Shown here: positions 1-11,525 of the stretch, piece after piece
Layout: every line of letters begins with the position of its first letter
Numbering within the stretch: the stretch's first letter is position 1
Assembly: GCA_016196035.1 (NCBI GenBank)
Contig: JACPYM010000053.1
Location: forward strand, 1 to 64,000
Length of the DNA: 64,000 nt
From: Acidobacteriota bacterium
Lineage (GTDB): Bacteria; Acidobacteriota; Blastocatellia; RBC074
Direction of reading: 5' to 3'
Notes under the pieces: generated by a model
The model's input: the letters and a program-made list of their open reading frames with translations, nothing else
What the model was told of the DNA's origin: nothing
Database searches by the model: none
Position numbers and translations under genes: made by a program

Positions 1-81
1 CGCATTCTCAACAATCAATTGCTGAACCAGTTCGAGCAGTTGCTCATAACTCAATCGTGAAGGAGTGAGATTGGGATTCAT
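1..81 (-). CDS. 5' fragment of an unidentified protein (runs off window)
   Basis: An open frame starts at an ATG whose complement is at 79-81 and continues without a stop to the window edge (27 codons). The N-terminus is short and leucine/glutamine-rich (SYEQLLELVQQLI), a pattern seen in the first coiled segment of some transposases and other helical proteins, but this is far too little to identify the family. No convincing Shine-Dalgarno sequence precedes it. It diverges from the hypothetical gene at 191. Confidence 0.3.
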   Translation of the reverse strand, partial: MNPNLTPSRLSYEQLLELVQQLIVENA

Positions 82-190
82 TGCGGCAGGCAATCTAAAT
101 TCAATAGTTGATTTTGGCAAGAGAGGCCGCTAATCAACTACCAATATAGTATAGGACGAAACAAACTTCACTGCTCACAAGAGGTTAGCC

Positions 191-970
191 ATGAACAATT
201 GGCTTAGGCTTGTAATGGCTGTCAGCGTATTAGCGCTTAGCAGTGCTGGCGTAGCCCCGCAGACTCACTATGTTAGGAAGTCATTGGTTTTATTACCATT
301 GCCGGTTTCGAGCGATCACATGCTGAAAGGCGGCATCGCTCATAGCGATTTTGGCAAACAGAAGCCATTGGATTTTTTTCAGTTGCTGACTACCAGCGAT
401 CTCGTACTGATTGGCACGATCACCCAAACTGATGTTTTTGGGCGCAGGCTATCTAAAGAAGAGTTGCGGAACTTAAAGGATTTGGGCAGCACGCTCGGTG
501 GCAGGATAAATCATCTAAAAATAGAGTCCGTCATTTGCGCCAGTTCTGATTTTAAGGAAGGGATACCAAGACCAGCAATGACGGGAAAGGTTCTTCAGAT
601 TTTCCAAAAGCGCGACCAGATGTTTACAGAGGGGCTGTACTTGGAAAATAAAAAGTATTTGGTTTGCGTAAAAAGACTGCCTAACCAAGAAGAGTTATAT
701 AAAGAATATACAGTAGTGAGTGGGAACATCTATTATGGGACATTTGATGGTAATAAGTTTGATTTGGCGGACAAACTTGAAAGCAAGCCGTTACAGTCTA
801 TCTTGCCTGTCTTACAGCAATTAAGCGATGCTCTAGCACAGGCTACAGTAAAGAAAAAAATAGACCAGCTAAATAAGCTAGCTAATGCGACCAACGATGC
901 GAACCTCAAAGTCAGCTTAGTCAAGATCATTGAGCTAATCAAAGCCAATGCCCGGCCCAGAACTAACTAA
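191..970 (+). CDS. secreted hypothetical protein, 259 aa
   Basis: I do not recognise this family. The N-terminus (MNNWLRLVMAVSVLALSSAGVAPQ) is a plausible Sec signal peptide, with a basic start, a hydrophobic core and small residues at the cleavage region, so the protein is probably exported. The rest is a mixed alpha/beta sequence with segments such as TSDLVLIGTIT, ending in a lysine-rich helical tail (about residues 200-259). A GAGG ribosome site lies six bases before the ATG. Codon use is AT-richer than in the genes downstream, which may point to recent acquisition. The stop is followed by AACT tandem repeats and then a hairpin terminator shared with the convergent DUF4062 gene. Confidence 0.7.
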   Translation: MNNWLRLVMAVSVLALSSAGVAPQTHYVRKSLVLLPLPVSSDHMLKGGIAHSDFGKQKPLDFFQLLTTSDLVLIGTITQTDVFGRRLSKEELRNLKDLGSTLGGRINHLKIESVICASSDFKEGIPRPAMTGKVLQIFQKRDQMFTEGLYLENKKYLVCVKRLPNQEELYKEYTVVSGNIYYGTFDGNKFDLADKLESKPLQSILPVLQQLSDALAQATVKKKIDQLNKLANATNDANLKVSLVKIIELIKANARPRTN

Positions 971-1003
971 CTAACTGAATCAACAGTGTGCTTCGATTCA
1001 AAA

Positions 1004-1042
1004 AAAAAAGGGCGCTGACGTTGCGACGTCCGCGCTCTTTTC
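1004..1042. terminator. bidirectional hairpin terminator between convergent genes
   Basis: An A-run, a GC-rich stem (GGGCGCTGACGT pairing with ACGTCCGCGCTCTT, two mismatches, TGCG loop) and a T-run form an intrinsic terminator usable from both sides. It closes the hypothetical gene at 191-970 and the DUF4062 gene. It is a diverged copy of the groEL terminator at 2264-2303. Confidence 0.75.
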
Positions 1043-1077
1043 AGTTAGTTTCAGAAGACCGCGTGATAGAAGCCGTC
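1004..1077. repeat. imperfect direct repeat of the groEL 3' end (copy 1)
   Basis: This stretch aligns, in the same orientation, with 2264-2335, which holds the last codons, stop and terminator of groEL. Both copies begin AAAAAAGGGCGCTGACGT and end TAGAAGCCGTC, with scattered differences between. In copy 1 the groEL-like tail is read out of frame as the final codons of the DUF4062 gene. The two copies flank that gene, as remnants of a recombination junction or attachment site would. Confidence 0.6.
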
Positions 1078-2153
1078 AGGGCGCGGCCCTGTTGCAAGGC
1101 GTCCCACAGCGCGGCTTGCAACGCGGCGGGCGGCGCTGCGACATCGCCAAAGGGCACGGCCAGAAAGTTGCGCAGCTTCAGGTTCTTGTCTTTGGCAAAG
1201 GCGTCGGCGAAATCGGCTACGCGAAAGAAGACGGGCAGGCGCGTCTCGCCATACGCGCGGCCTTCCTTGTCGGCGACCTGCGGTTGATTGGTTTTATAGG
1301 CTTGCGCGAATTGCAGCGCCAGAAAGCGCAGCAGCGTCGTCTTGCCCGCGCCCGGATCGCCCAGCACGACGATGCGCGCGTGTTCGCGCACGGCATCGTA
1401 AAGCTCGGCTTCCTCTTTGCGCGGTTGATCGTCGAGCCGTTCCAACCCGCGCCGTCCGCCCGGCCCTTGCCAGATGTCTTCGAGATCATCGTCAAAGGGC
1501 GCGCGGCGCAACCGTTCGCGCCCGCGCAACTCGCGCTCGGCCTTGAGCGAAACGTAAACCTCATCCAACCGCAACGAAACCTGCCGCACGGTTTGCATCA
1601 CGCCGCGCGGGTACAGGTCGGTGTTGCGTTCGATCAGGTGATTGAGATAGGCGGCGATGGCTTGCGCTTTCTGTTCGCGCTCGTGTTGCTTTTGCCAATT
1701 GGGGATAGCTTGGCTGATGAGGGCGGCGAGTTGTTCCGCTGTCGTGAAGCTGCCCCAGATTCGTTCGGTGGAGACGCGCTGGCGGAATTGCTGCGCCTTT
1801 TGTTTGTCGGCATCCATCAGCTTGTCAGACAGGCTGCGCGGAATGGCAAATTCATCAGAAGCGGCAAACACCAAACGCGGCTTGTTGCGCGCGACAGCCT
1901 GCTCATATTCAAGCTCGGTGTAAGACTTGTCTTCATTCGGCGGACAGCTTCCATACGTCGCGCCAAGCAGCAGCACAAACACTTCGCATTCGGCCACGAG
2001 GTCTGGGCAATACGTTTCCGCCGCTGCATCACGCGCGCCGAAGTTTTCCATCGCGATGCAGTGATAGCCATCCAGGCTATTGATCGCCTTTTCTGCGCGC
2101 TGGCGAAAAGCGCCGAGGTCTTTGGATGTCGAACTCAAGAAGACTTTGATCAT
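1041..2153 (-). CDS. DUF4062 / NACHT-type P-loop protein, truncated
   Basis: Residues 1-90 match the DUF4062 module (IKVFLSSTSKDLGAFR, then ECEVFVLLLGATYG and YTELEYEQA). This Rossmann-like TIR/SIR-related fold is often found at the N-terminus of bacterial NACHT/STAND proteins, including suspected defence proteins. A Walker A motif (GDPGAGKTT) follows at about residues 265-273. The frame then ends abruptly after LWDALQQGRAL, exactly where NACHT proteins normally continue into Walker B (LLLLDGLDEV-like). The last twelve residues come from a diverged copy of the groEL 3' end. The ATPase core is therefore incomplete and the gene is probably a remnant. The start at 2153 has AGGAG seven bases upstream; a GTG two codons earlier is less likely. 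Confidence 0.75.
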   Translation of the reverse strand: MIKVFLSSTSKDLGAFRQRAEKAINSLDGYHCIAMENFGARDAAAETYCPDLVAECEVFVLLLGATYGSCPPNEDKSYTELEYEQAVARNKPRLVFAASDEFAIPRSLSDKLMDADKQKAQQFRQRVSTERIWGSFTTAEQLAALISQAIPNWQKQHEREQKAQAIAAYLNHLIERNTDLYPRGVMQTVRQVSLRLDEVYVSLKAERELRGRERLRRAPFDDDLEDIWQGPGGRRGLERLDDQPRKEEAELYDAVREHARIVVLGDPGAGKTTLLRFLALQFAQAYKTNQPQVADKEGRAYGETRLPVFFRVADFADAFAKDKNLKLRNFLAVPFGDVAAPPAALQAALWDALQQGRALTASITRSSETN

Positions 2154-2263
2154 TGCCACGCTCCTGGCCGGGAAGTTTGATGACGCCGGGCTTTCAAAAT
2201 GTCAGGCGGCAATGGTACGGGCAGCACTGCCAGAGTCAACCAAATGGCGACGCAGGCGGCATG

Positions 2264-2303
2264 AAAAAAGGGCGCTGACGTTTGCGCGTCAGCGCCCTTT
2301 TAT
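2264..2303 (-). terminator. groEL intrinsic terminator
   Basis: A near-perfect GC-rich stem, AAAAAGGGCGCTGACG pairing with CGTCAGCGCCCTTTT around a TTTGCG-type loop, lies 20 bases beyond the groEL stop. On the minus strand the stem is followed by T residues. It also lies upstream of the DUF4062 start, so that gene needs its own promoter. Confidence 0.85.
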
Positions 2304-2323
2304 TTCGATTCAGCCGGTACGGT

Positions 2324-3988
<1,665 letters not shown>

Positions 3989-4303
3989 CTACTTCTTGGC
4001 ACTCTTGGCTGCGCCTTCGATCACGCCAAGCACGTCGTCTTCGCGCAAAATCAGGTACTCTTCGCCATCGAGTTTGACCTCGGTGCCTGAGTATTTGCCA
4101 AACAGAACCTTGTCGCCGACCTTGATGTCCATCGCGACACGCTCGCCATTGTTCAGGATTTTGCCGTTGCCGACCGCAATCACTTCACCTTCCTGCGGCT
4201 TCTCCTTCGCGGTGTCGGGGATGTATAGCCCGCCACGCATCTGTTCTTGATCTTCCACACGGCGCGCAATGATGCGATCATTAAGTGGACGAATTGTTGC
4301 CAT
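3989..4303 (-). CDS. groES: co-chaperonin GroES (10 kDa)
   Basis: This 104-residue protein has the GroES signatures: an N-terminal [17 protein letters not shown], the mobile loop region around [18 protein letters not shown], and [25 protein letters not shown] near the C-terminus. It forms the heptameric lid of GroEL. AAAGGAG is placed eight bases before the ATG. It is the first gene of the groESL operon and lies about 130 bases downstream of a CIRCE element. Confidence 0.98.
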   Translation of the reverse strand: MATIRPLNDRIIARRVEDQEQMRGGLYIPDTAKEKPQEGEVIAVGNGKILNNGERVAMDIKVGDKVLFGKYSGTEVKLDGEEYLILREDDVLGVIEGAAKSAKK

Positions 4304-4434
4304 TGGATTGACTCCTTTCGAGATGTTTAGGTTTAGGTTGATGTTCGATTTACTGACTGCTCAAACCAGGAGAGATAAACTTGAGTATTGTCCACTCAAA
4401 CAAGCTCCACTGCTTGCTATCAGACTAATCACGA

Positions 4435-4461
4435 TTAGCACTCACGGTTTGAGAGTGCCGA
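4435..4461. promoter_or_regulatory. CIRCE operator (HrcA binding site) of groESL
   Basis: The plus strand reads TTAGCACTC, nine spacer bases, then GAGTGCCGA. The left half matches the CIRCE consensus TTAGCACTC-N9-GAGTGCTAA exactly and the right half differs at two positions. It directly abuts the -10 box, so a bound HrcA repressor would block initiation. Confidence 0.93.
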
Positions 4462-4489
4462 GTATATGGACGAGGCAATGCCCTGTCAA
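4461..4489 (-). promoter_or_regulatory. sigma-70-type promoter of groESL
   Basis: On the minus strand TTGACA (complement of 4484-4489) and TATACT (complement of 4461-4466) are separated by exactly 17 bases. The -35 is the full consensus and the -10 differs at one position. Transcription would start inside or just past the CIRCE palindrome, the usual arrangement for HrcA control. Confidence 0.85.
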
Positions 4490-4538
4490 CGGGGTTTTTT
4501 AGCAGCTTCTGACCAGCGGTGAAGAAAAGTGGCAGGTT

Positions 4539-4820
4539 TTATCTCAACACAATTTGGACGCGCGCTTTGTGACGAGGGGCAATTTGGCGGCGTTTGCCAT
4601 TGCCATTCTTTTTCGCGCCTTTCCCTTGTTCGTAATCCTGTAGGCGTTTGGTTAGGGTATTGCGATGTATTTGAAGCTCCTCGGCGGCTTTGGAGAGATT
4701 ATTGCCGTGCTGGCTGACCACACGCAGGATGAACTGTTTTTCAAACTCCTTAACAGCTTCTTCAAACAAAATACCACCAGCAATCATCTTTTCGACAAGG
4801 GCTTCGAGTTCCGATTTCAT
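4539..4820 (-). CDS. Fis-type helix-turn-helix protein, 93 aa
   Basis: The C-terminal half carries a Fis-family (HTH_8) DNA-binding motif, NNLSKAAEELQIHRNTLTKRL at about residues 39-59, like the C-terminal domain of NtrC-type activators and of Fis itself. The N-terminal half is an acidic helical segment that probably mediates dimerisation, and the C-terminus is Lys/Arg-rich. Without AAA+ or receiver domains it resembles the stand-alone Fis-like proteins of Acidobacteria and Deltaproteobacteria. GAGG lies eight bases before the ATG. It is downstream of purC in the same orientation and upstream of the groESL promoter. Its targets cannot be inferred. Confidence 0.8.
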   Translation of the reverse strand: MKSELEALVEKMIAGGILFEEAVKEFEKQFILRVVSQHGNNLSKAAEELQIHRNTLTKRLQDYEQGKGAKKNGNGKRRQIAPRHKARVQIVLR

Positions 4821-4968
4821 TTGGGCGACCTCACAACGATATGAATATAGGCGGTCACTCCAGCTTGAGCCAAACTCAGGGGGCAGCGAGGTAGGCGGCG
4901 TCAGCTAAAAGTGTTCAGTCCTGTGCTTTGGGACAATGAATATAAAGCTACGATTTCTCTCTGGTCAG

Positions 4969-5883
4969 CTACGAGCCTATTAAATCGCTACCAGTCAGCA
5001 GGCGATAGGCTTCTAAGTATTTATTGCTGGTAGCTTGCACGACCTCATTCGGCAATGCGGGAGCCGGGGGGCGCTTGTCCCAGTCCAGCGTTTCCAAATA
5101 ATCGCGCACATATTGTTTATCGAATGAAGGCTGTGCTTGGCCAGCCTCGTATTGATCCAGCGGCCAAAAGCGCGACGAATCGGGCGTCAGCACTTCATCC
5201 ACCAAAACGATGGCGCCGTCACGTAAACCAAATTCAAATTTCGTATCACAAATGATGATGCCGCGCGTTTCGGCATACGCCGCAGCCGCGCAATAAAGCT
5301 GCAAACTGAGGCGTTCGAGTTGGGCCGTTAAGTCCGCACCAACGGCGGCGGCCATCTCGGCGACCGACACATTGATGTCGTGGCCGGATTCCGCCTTGGT
5401 CGCGGGCGTAAAAATCGCCGCCGGCAATTTCGCCGCTTCGGTCAGCCTGGCCGGCAATAAGTGACCACAGACCGCTCCCGTTTGCTGATACTCTTTCCAG
5501 CCCGACCCGGCCAGATAACCACGCACCACGCATTCAAACGGCACGACTTCGGCTTTGCGCACCAGCATCGCGCGCTTGTCCAGATATGTTTTGCGGGCCT
5601 CAGACAAACGCGTTTGCAATTCTGCTGGGTAATCTTCAACGCGCGCGGCAACCAGATGATTCGTCACCAAGTCGGCAAAGCGTGCAAACCAGAAACGCGA
5701 GAGTTGCGTCAGCACTGCGCCTTTGTGTGGAATCACATTCGGCATGACGCAATCAAACGCCGAAATGCGATCTGACGCGACCAGCAACAAATGCTCGTCA
5801 TCCACCGCATACAAGTCACGCACCTTGCCCGAACGCAGGAACTTTAACTCAGTAATGGGCACGGCAGACTCAGGTGCGGACAC
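4969..5883 (-). CDS. purC: phosphoribosylaminoimidazole-succinocarboxamide synthase
   Basis: SAICAR synthetase joins CAIR and aspartate using ATP in de novo purine synthesis. The sequence shows LRSGKVRDLYAV with LLLVASDRISAFD at the N-terminus (ATP-binding region), ECVVRGYLAGSGWKEYQ, and the substrate-binding DEVLTPDSSRFW. It is the roughly 300-residue single-domain form that starts with a short extension. I prefer a GTG start at 5883 because AGGGGAG lies five bases upstream; an ATG at 5934 is in frame but its extra 17 residues are cysteine-rich and unlike the family. The gene stands apart from other purine genes here. Confidence 0.95.
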   Translation of the reverse strand: MSAPESAVPITELKFLRSGKVRDLYAVDDEHLLLVASDRISAFDCVMPNVIPHKGAVLTQLSRFWFARFADLVTNHLVAARVEDYPAELQTRLSEARKTYLDKRAMLVRKAEVVPFECVVRGYLAGSGWKEYQQTGAVCGHLLPARLTEAAKLPAAIFTPATKAESGHDINVSVAEMAAAVGADLTAQLERLSLQLYCAAAAYAETRGIIICDTKFEFGLRDGAIVLVDEVLTPDSSRFWPLDQYEAGQAQPSFDKQYVRDYLETLDWDKRPPAPALPNEVVQATSNKYLEAYRLLTGSDLIGS

Positions 5884-6115
5884 GCAGACTCCCCTACAGA
5901 AACAAGGCCAACACGCGCCGAAGCTTTGTTTCAAATTGGTCGCTCGAAACTTTTAAGTTGAACTATTTGCCCTTAAGAAGGCGGGGATTATTCGGCTTCA
6001 CCGGCAGGTTGTCAAGCTACTTTCAAGGCAAGCGCACAAGGTGCAAAAGAGCCTGCAAAAGTACGCCTTGTGAGGAGCCAATCCAGGTAAAGCGGCGAGC
6101 AGACATCAATTGATT

Positions 6116-6469
6116 TCACCTTTTCACAAAGCGGCCCAAGCCCCGCACGATAGCTTGAAACAGATAGTCCTTGGCCTGCTGATCTTCCGGCAATTCCTCA
6201 AACGGTACGATGCACGGGTGCTCTTTACTCGCTGGGTTTTTGACAGGCCCATATTTCCACCCTGTCATCTCTTTTTCGCGCAACCATTCTTCGTGTGTGT
6301 GGCTGGCCGAGGCATGCGGATTAGCCAGATGAAATTTGACGCCATTGAAGGTGCTTTCCCGTTGCCACTCCGGCGCGTCCTTCCATTCCGGTTGCGAGTC
6401 ATCACCCGTAGCAACGCAAAGCGCCCGATTGGCTTCGTGACAGATGAGCGCAATTTGTTCGATGGTCAT
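6116..6469 (-). CDS. RyR-domain protein, 117 aa
   Basis: The protein is essentially a single RyR (ryanodine receptor repeat) domain. The diagnostic run HEEWLREKEMTGWKYGPVKN, followed by KEHPCIVPFEELPEDQQAKDYLF, matches the conserved core of eukaryotic ryanodine receptor repeats and of their small bacterial relatives. The role of bacterial RyR proteins is not established; the fold suggests ligand or protein binding. The ATG at 6469 follows AAAGGA at a long spacing, and a TTG seven codons earlier is the alternative. It lies 37 bases after mqnC on the same strand, so it may be co-transcribed with it. Confidence 0.8.
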   Translation of the reverse strand: MTIEQIALICHEANRALCVATGDDSQPEWKDAPEWQRESTFNGVKFHLANPHASASHTHEEWLREKEMTGWKYGPVKNPASKEHPCIVPFEELPEDQQAKDYLFQAIVRGLGRFVKR

Positions 6470-6505
6470 AAGTTCTAAAATCCTTTCCAACGTGGGTGCC
6501 CAGGC

Positions 6506-7627
<1,122 letters not shown>

Positions 7628-7777
7628 CTCAAAAATAGAAATACAGAATATGCTTTAAGTGACGAGCGGATGAAATTTCCTGCGCATCATAACGTGCACT
7701 TTTAGGCAGAGCAATTTGGCGAATAGGCTCACGCCAATGCCCACACGCAGATCATCAACCCAATTGAATATTGATTT

Positions 7778-7940
7778 AGATCGGATTTCATTTGCTTCGT
7801 TGGTAGGGCGTGCGGTGCTGGTACGGTACCGCGCGCGTCAGCAAGCGGCGCGTCAAGTAAGGCGGATTGGTACAACAGCGGCGGCCCGCTTGCTGACGCG
7901 CGCGGTACCGTACTGCTGCGCGGCTTTTGCTCCACACCGA
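7778..7940. repeat. MITE-like palindromic element R, copy 1
   Basis: The element opens with TTTAGATCGGATTTCA, like the terminal repeat of copies 2 and 3, and then holds a long stem: GGTACGGTACCGCGCGCG and TCAGCAAGCGG (7820-7848) pairing with CCGCTTGCTGACGCGCGCGG (7886-7913 region). The stem core is shared with copies at 27674-27850 and 45873-46047. The right terminal repeat is not recognisable, so this copy is probably decayed. It fills the gap between mqnC and the TonB receptor. Confidence 0.75.
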
Positions 7941-7954
7941 AGCGAGGAAAGATG

Positions 7955-8002
7955 GCGGCTGGCGGGTGGAAGCCTTGTTTGAAGCCTTCGCCCGCCAGCC
8001 GC
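7955..8002 (-). terminator. hairpin downstream of TonB receptor gene
   Basis: A perfect 12-bp stem (GCGGCTGGCGGG with CCCGCCAGCCGC) encloses a 24-nt loop and lies 13 bases past the stop of the receptor gene. On the minus strand it is followed by ATCTTTCC, so it may act as a weak terminator or as a 3' mRNA stabiliser. Confidence 0.5.
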
Positions 8003-8015
8003 GCTACACCAATGC

Positions 8016-11000
8016 TCAAAAGATGAGACGGCCAGCGAGTTGCAAGATGCGCGGCGCGGCGGTGCCCAGCACTTGCCCAAAGGTCGGACTGTTGATGTTG
8101 GTGTCGGGGTTGCTGAACTCGGCCTTGTTGAACAGATTGAAGGCCTCGAAGCGGAGTTCCAACTTGAGGTGCTCGCCCACGAGCGGCGTCATTTTGGCGA
8201 CAGCCAAGTCCAGATTGCTGCGGCCCGACCCGCGTAAGAAGTTACGCGGCAAGCTGCCATACGTCCGCAACGCCGCGTTGGTGACGGCCTGGTCAATGGT
8301 GGGGAAGCCAAACGCTTTGAGCGCGGCGGAACACACATTGCTGCTGTTCGGGTCATTCACGCAATTGGTCAGATTCGCCGGATTGAAATAATAGTTGGCA
8401 TTCGTGCCGCCGAGTGTTTGCGCTGTGTGCGGGTCATAAAGCGTGACGCGCCCATTCGCCACGTTGGCGCGCACCAGCGACGCATCGCCCGCGCCCGAAA
8501 CACCGGGCGAGGTGCGGCGCGTGTTGAAGCCCGCAAATACATCCAGCGGGAAGCCCGTGCGGTACGAGTAAATCGGGTACAGGCTCCAGCCCTTTGTGAG
8601 TTGTTTTGGCAACGCCGGCACCCAAAGCTGGAACGGCAAATCCCAGCCGCCGCTGAACACGAAGCGCTGGCGCGTGTCGAAATCCGAAGCCGCGCGGAAT
8701 TGGCTGGCGCGATAGGCCGGCACCTGGCCGTTGCGATTGCGGAAGCCGGAGGCCGTGTCTATCGAATGCGCCAGCGTGTACGACAGTTGAAAATACGACG
8801 TGCCGAAAAACTTCGTGTCCGAGACGCGCTTCTGCAAGCTGAATTGACCGCTGTTGTAATTGGCCGAACCCAGGTTGCGGAATTCGAGCAGATAGCTGAA
8901 CGAGCTATCAGTCTCGCCCGTTTGCGAATTGAACAACCGGTGCGTCGTGCCCAACAGGAACGGATTGGCATCGGCCAGCGCCGTCAGTTTGTGCGACGAA
9001 CTGCCGACATAACTGGCCTCGAAAACCAGGTCTTTGGCGAGTTCGCGTTGCACGCTCAGGTTGTATTGATAGGTGTAAGGCGTGCGCAGATGCGGGTCTA
9101 CGAAAAACACACCGCCGCCGCCAAAGGGCACGAAGCCGTTGTCGGCAAAGTTGATATTCTTGGCGGGCGGGCGCGAGGGGAACGGATTGTTGATGCCCGT
9201 CGCCACATATGGCGCGGAATAATAATTCGTCGGCCCATTGCTCAGCGGATCAAAGAATAAATCCGAGAAGCCGAAGAAGGGCGCCTGCCCGTTGAATTGC
9301 AGGTTGTCTTCGCCTTTCAGAATGTCATAGAAAACGCCGAAGCCGCCGCGCACGCTGGTCTTGCCGCTGCCCAAAAACTTCGGCGACCAGGCGAAGCCGA
9401 AACGCGGGGCGAAATTGTTTTTGTCGGGATAATTCGCGCCGAACGGCGCTTGCGGATCGCCGGGGAACAACAGGCCACGCGGCGCATTCGGGAAGACCGT
9501 CGAACGTTGGCCGCGATTGAGCGAGAAGGCCCGGCCCCGCGTGTCAAACTTCGGCGTGTCGTATTCGTAACGCAGCCCCAGTGTCAGCGTCAGGTTTGAA
9601 CGCACATGCCATTCGTCCTGCCCGAAAAAGTGATAGGACTTCGAGCGTATGTCCGAAGGCGCTTCGCCGAATTGCAAATACTCATCGGGCGCGCCCAACA
9701 AGAAATCGGCGAAGTCGTTGCCCGTGCCAACGCCCGTGTCCGGGCCGTAAAAGAAGAAGTTGCCGTTGACATAAAAGTCATACACGGTGTTGTTCTGATA
9801 GGGCGAATAGTACGCGCCGAATTTGAGATTGTGCCGCCCGCGCGTCCACGAGAACGTGTCGGTATAAGCGAAGGTGTTGTTAATCAGCTTGGTCGGGCCG
9901 TTGGGCGAAAAGCCGATGCTCAAGCCGCTGGCGAAATCCAGGCGCGGCGGCCCGGTCGGATTGTCGGGCGTGACGCCGACACCCAGCGCGGCGGCGGTGG
10001 GCTTGACCGAATTCGGGATCGCCTGGTTGCGGTTGGCGCGCTGCGCGGTGACGCGGAATTCATTGAGCATTTCGGGCGACACGATGATCGTGTAGGAGAG
10101 GTTCGCAAACGATTGCGTGTCCTTAAACGTGTCGCCATAACCCGCCACATTCGCGCCGCCGAAGGGCCGCAACGCAGGCGCGTTGGAACGGCCCAGCGTG
10201 ATGGCCAGGCGGTCGGACTTGCGCACATTGAAATCGAACTTGAGCGCCAGCTCATCCGAATTATTGCGCGCGCTGCCCTGCGAAATCAGTTCGCCGTTCG
10301 CGGCCGTGGGAATCAACGCGGCCTTGATGTAATTCTGGGCCACGGCATTGATGCGCGTGGGATCAATGATGCCGCGCGCCGCCAGTGTGGCGTTGGGTTG
10401 AAAGTACGGATTGCTTTTCAGAAACGCCGCAACGGCGGCATCCGGTTGCCCGTCGGCGCTCTTTGAAAAATCGCCGCTCAATTCGGCGGGCGTAAAGGTT
10501 CTGACCTTGCTGGTCGTGACGGTTTGCACCTGGCGTCCGCCCTGATAGCTGACAAAGAAAAAGGCGCGGTCTTTGCCGCTGTAAACCGGCGCGCCGCCCT
10601 CGCCGAAACGCGGCAGATAGAGCGGGCCGCCAAAGGTGCCGCCGAATTGATTGCGTTTCAAAATTTCACGCGGCAGTCCGTTGAGCTTGTTGAAAAAAGT
10701 ATTGGCGTTGAACTTATCGTTGCGCACGTATTCAAAGGCCGAACCGTGCCATTGGTTCGAGCCGGATTTGGTGACAACACTGATCACGCCGCCGCCGTTG
10801 CGCCCGTATTCCGCCGTGTAATTGCTGGTCAAAATGCGGAACTCGGCCACGCTGTCGGGGTTCGGATTGAACACCACGCGATTGCTGAGCAGGTTGTTGT
10901 TGATGCCGCCATCCAGCAAATAGGTCACCGAATCAGAGCGCCCGCCCGCGATGTTGATCGCGCCGCTGGCGAACGAACCCGATGAGCCGCCGCCGCCGTC

Positions 11001-11525
11001 ATCGGGGTTGGCCTCCATGACACCCGGTTGCAGCTTGGCGAGATCGAGCACGTTGCGCCCATTGAGCGGCAGGTTGATGATCGGACGGCTGGTGACCGAT
11101 TGGCCCAACGTGGGATTGGCGGTTTCGATGGCCGCGCCCTGTGAACTCACTTCGACGACTTCGCTTTGCTGGCCGATGGCGAGCTTCACGTCCAGCCGCA
11201 GCGTCTGGTTGATTTGCAGCACATTGTCTGCGGCCACGTATTTGCGAAAGCCGGATTGTTCCGCCGTGACCTGATAATTGCCAATCGGCAAGGCCAGTAC
11301 TTGAAAGAAACCCTCGCTGTTCGTCGTGGTTTGGCGCAGCACTTTGGTTGCCTGGCTCGTCACCGTGATGCGCGCCCCGACCACCACAGCGCCGCCCGGA
11401 TCGGTGACGACGCCGACGATCTGGCCAGTGGCTTGTTGCGCCAGCGCGGGCGTTGGATAGGTTTGATAAAACAGACAACCAAGCAGGCAAAGCAGGCCTG
11501 CGCGAACTGAAACCTTGTGCAACAT
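8016..11525 (-). CDS. Oar-like TonB-dependent receptor with carboxypeptidase-regulatory domain
   Basis: This outer-membrane protein of 1169 residues has a signal peptide (residues 1-29, cleaved after PALA). A carboxypeptidase-regulatory-like beta-sandwich follows (GQIVGVVTDPGGAVVVGARITVT, about 33-115), then a plug domain containing LNGRNVLDLAKLQPGV and GGRSDSVTYLLDGG, and a long beta-barrel ending in an aromatic-terminated strand (LAGRLIF). Such Oar/OmpA-related TonB receptors are greatly expanded in Acidobacteria and are assumed to take up large substrates, but the ligand cannot be told. The start has AGGAGG seven bases upstream. The gene stands alone and a stem-loop follows it. Confidence 0.9.
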   Translation of the reverse strand: MLHKVSVRAGLLCLLGCLFYQTYPTPALAQQATGQIVGVVTDPGGAVVVGARITVTSQATKVLRQTTTNSEGFFQVLALPIGNYQVTAEQSGFRKYVAADNVLQINQTLRLDVKLAIGQQSEVVEVSSQGAAIETANPTLGQSVTSRPIINLPLNGRNVLDLAKLQPGVMEANPDDGGGGSSGSFASGAINIAGGRSDSVTYLLDGGINNNLLSNRVVFNPNPDSVAEFRILTSNYTAEYGRNGGGVISVVTKSGSNQWHGSAFEYVRNDKFNANTFFNKLNGLPREILKRNQFGGTFGGPLYLPRFGEGGAPVYSGKDRAFFFVSYQGGRQVQTVTTSKVRTFTPAELSGDFSKSADGQPDAAVAAFLKSNPYFQPNATLAARGIIDPTRINAVAQNYIKAALIPTAANGELISQGSARNNSDELALKFDFNVRKSDRLAITLGRSNAPALRPFGGANVAGYGDTFKDTQSFANLSYTIIVSPEMLNEFRVTAQRANRNQAIPNSVKPTAAALGVGVTPDNPTGPPRLDFASGLSIGFSPNGPTKLINNTFAYTDTFSWTRGRHNLKFGAYYSPYQNNTVYDFYVNGNFFFYGPDTGVGTGNDFADFLLGAPDEYLQFGEAPSDIRSKSYHFFGQDEWHVRSNLTLTLGLRYEYDTPKFDTRGRAFSLNRGQRSTVFPNAPRGLLFPGDPQAPFGANYPDKNNFAPRFGFAWSPKFLGSGKTSVRGGFGVFYDILKGEDNLQFNGQAPFFGFSDLFFDPLSNGPTNYYSAPYVATGINNPFPSRPPAKNINFADNGFVPFGGGGVFFVDPHLRTPYTYQYNLSVQRELAKDLVFEASYVGSSSHKLTALADANPFLLGTTHRLFNSQTGETDSSFSYLLEFRNLGSANYNSGQFSLQKRVSDTKFFGTSYFQLSYTLAHSIDTASGFRNRNGQVPAYRASQFRAASDFDTRQRFVFSGGWDLPFQLWVPALPKQLTKGWSLYPIYSYRTGFPLDVFAGFNTRRTSPGVSGAGDASLVRANVANGRVTLYDPHTAQTLGGTNANYYFNPANLTNCVNDPNSSNVCSAALKAFGFPTIDQAVTNAALRTYGSLPRNFLRGSGRSNLDLAVAKMTPLVGEHLKLELRFEAFNLFNKAEFSNPDTNINSPTFGQVLGTAAPRILQLAGRLIF

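Noticed and set aside
1092-2180. 362-codon open frame antisense to the DUF4062 gene
   Set aside because: Shadow of the P-loop gene in GC-rich sequence; no domain and no ribosome site.
7778-7940. Possible tRNA or structured RNA gene in the palindromic gap
   Set aside because: The long symmetrical stem matches two other copies and has no cloverleaf or anticodon arm; it is a repeat element.
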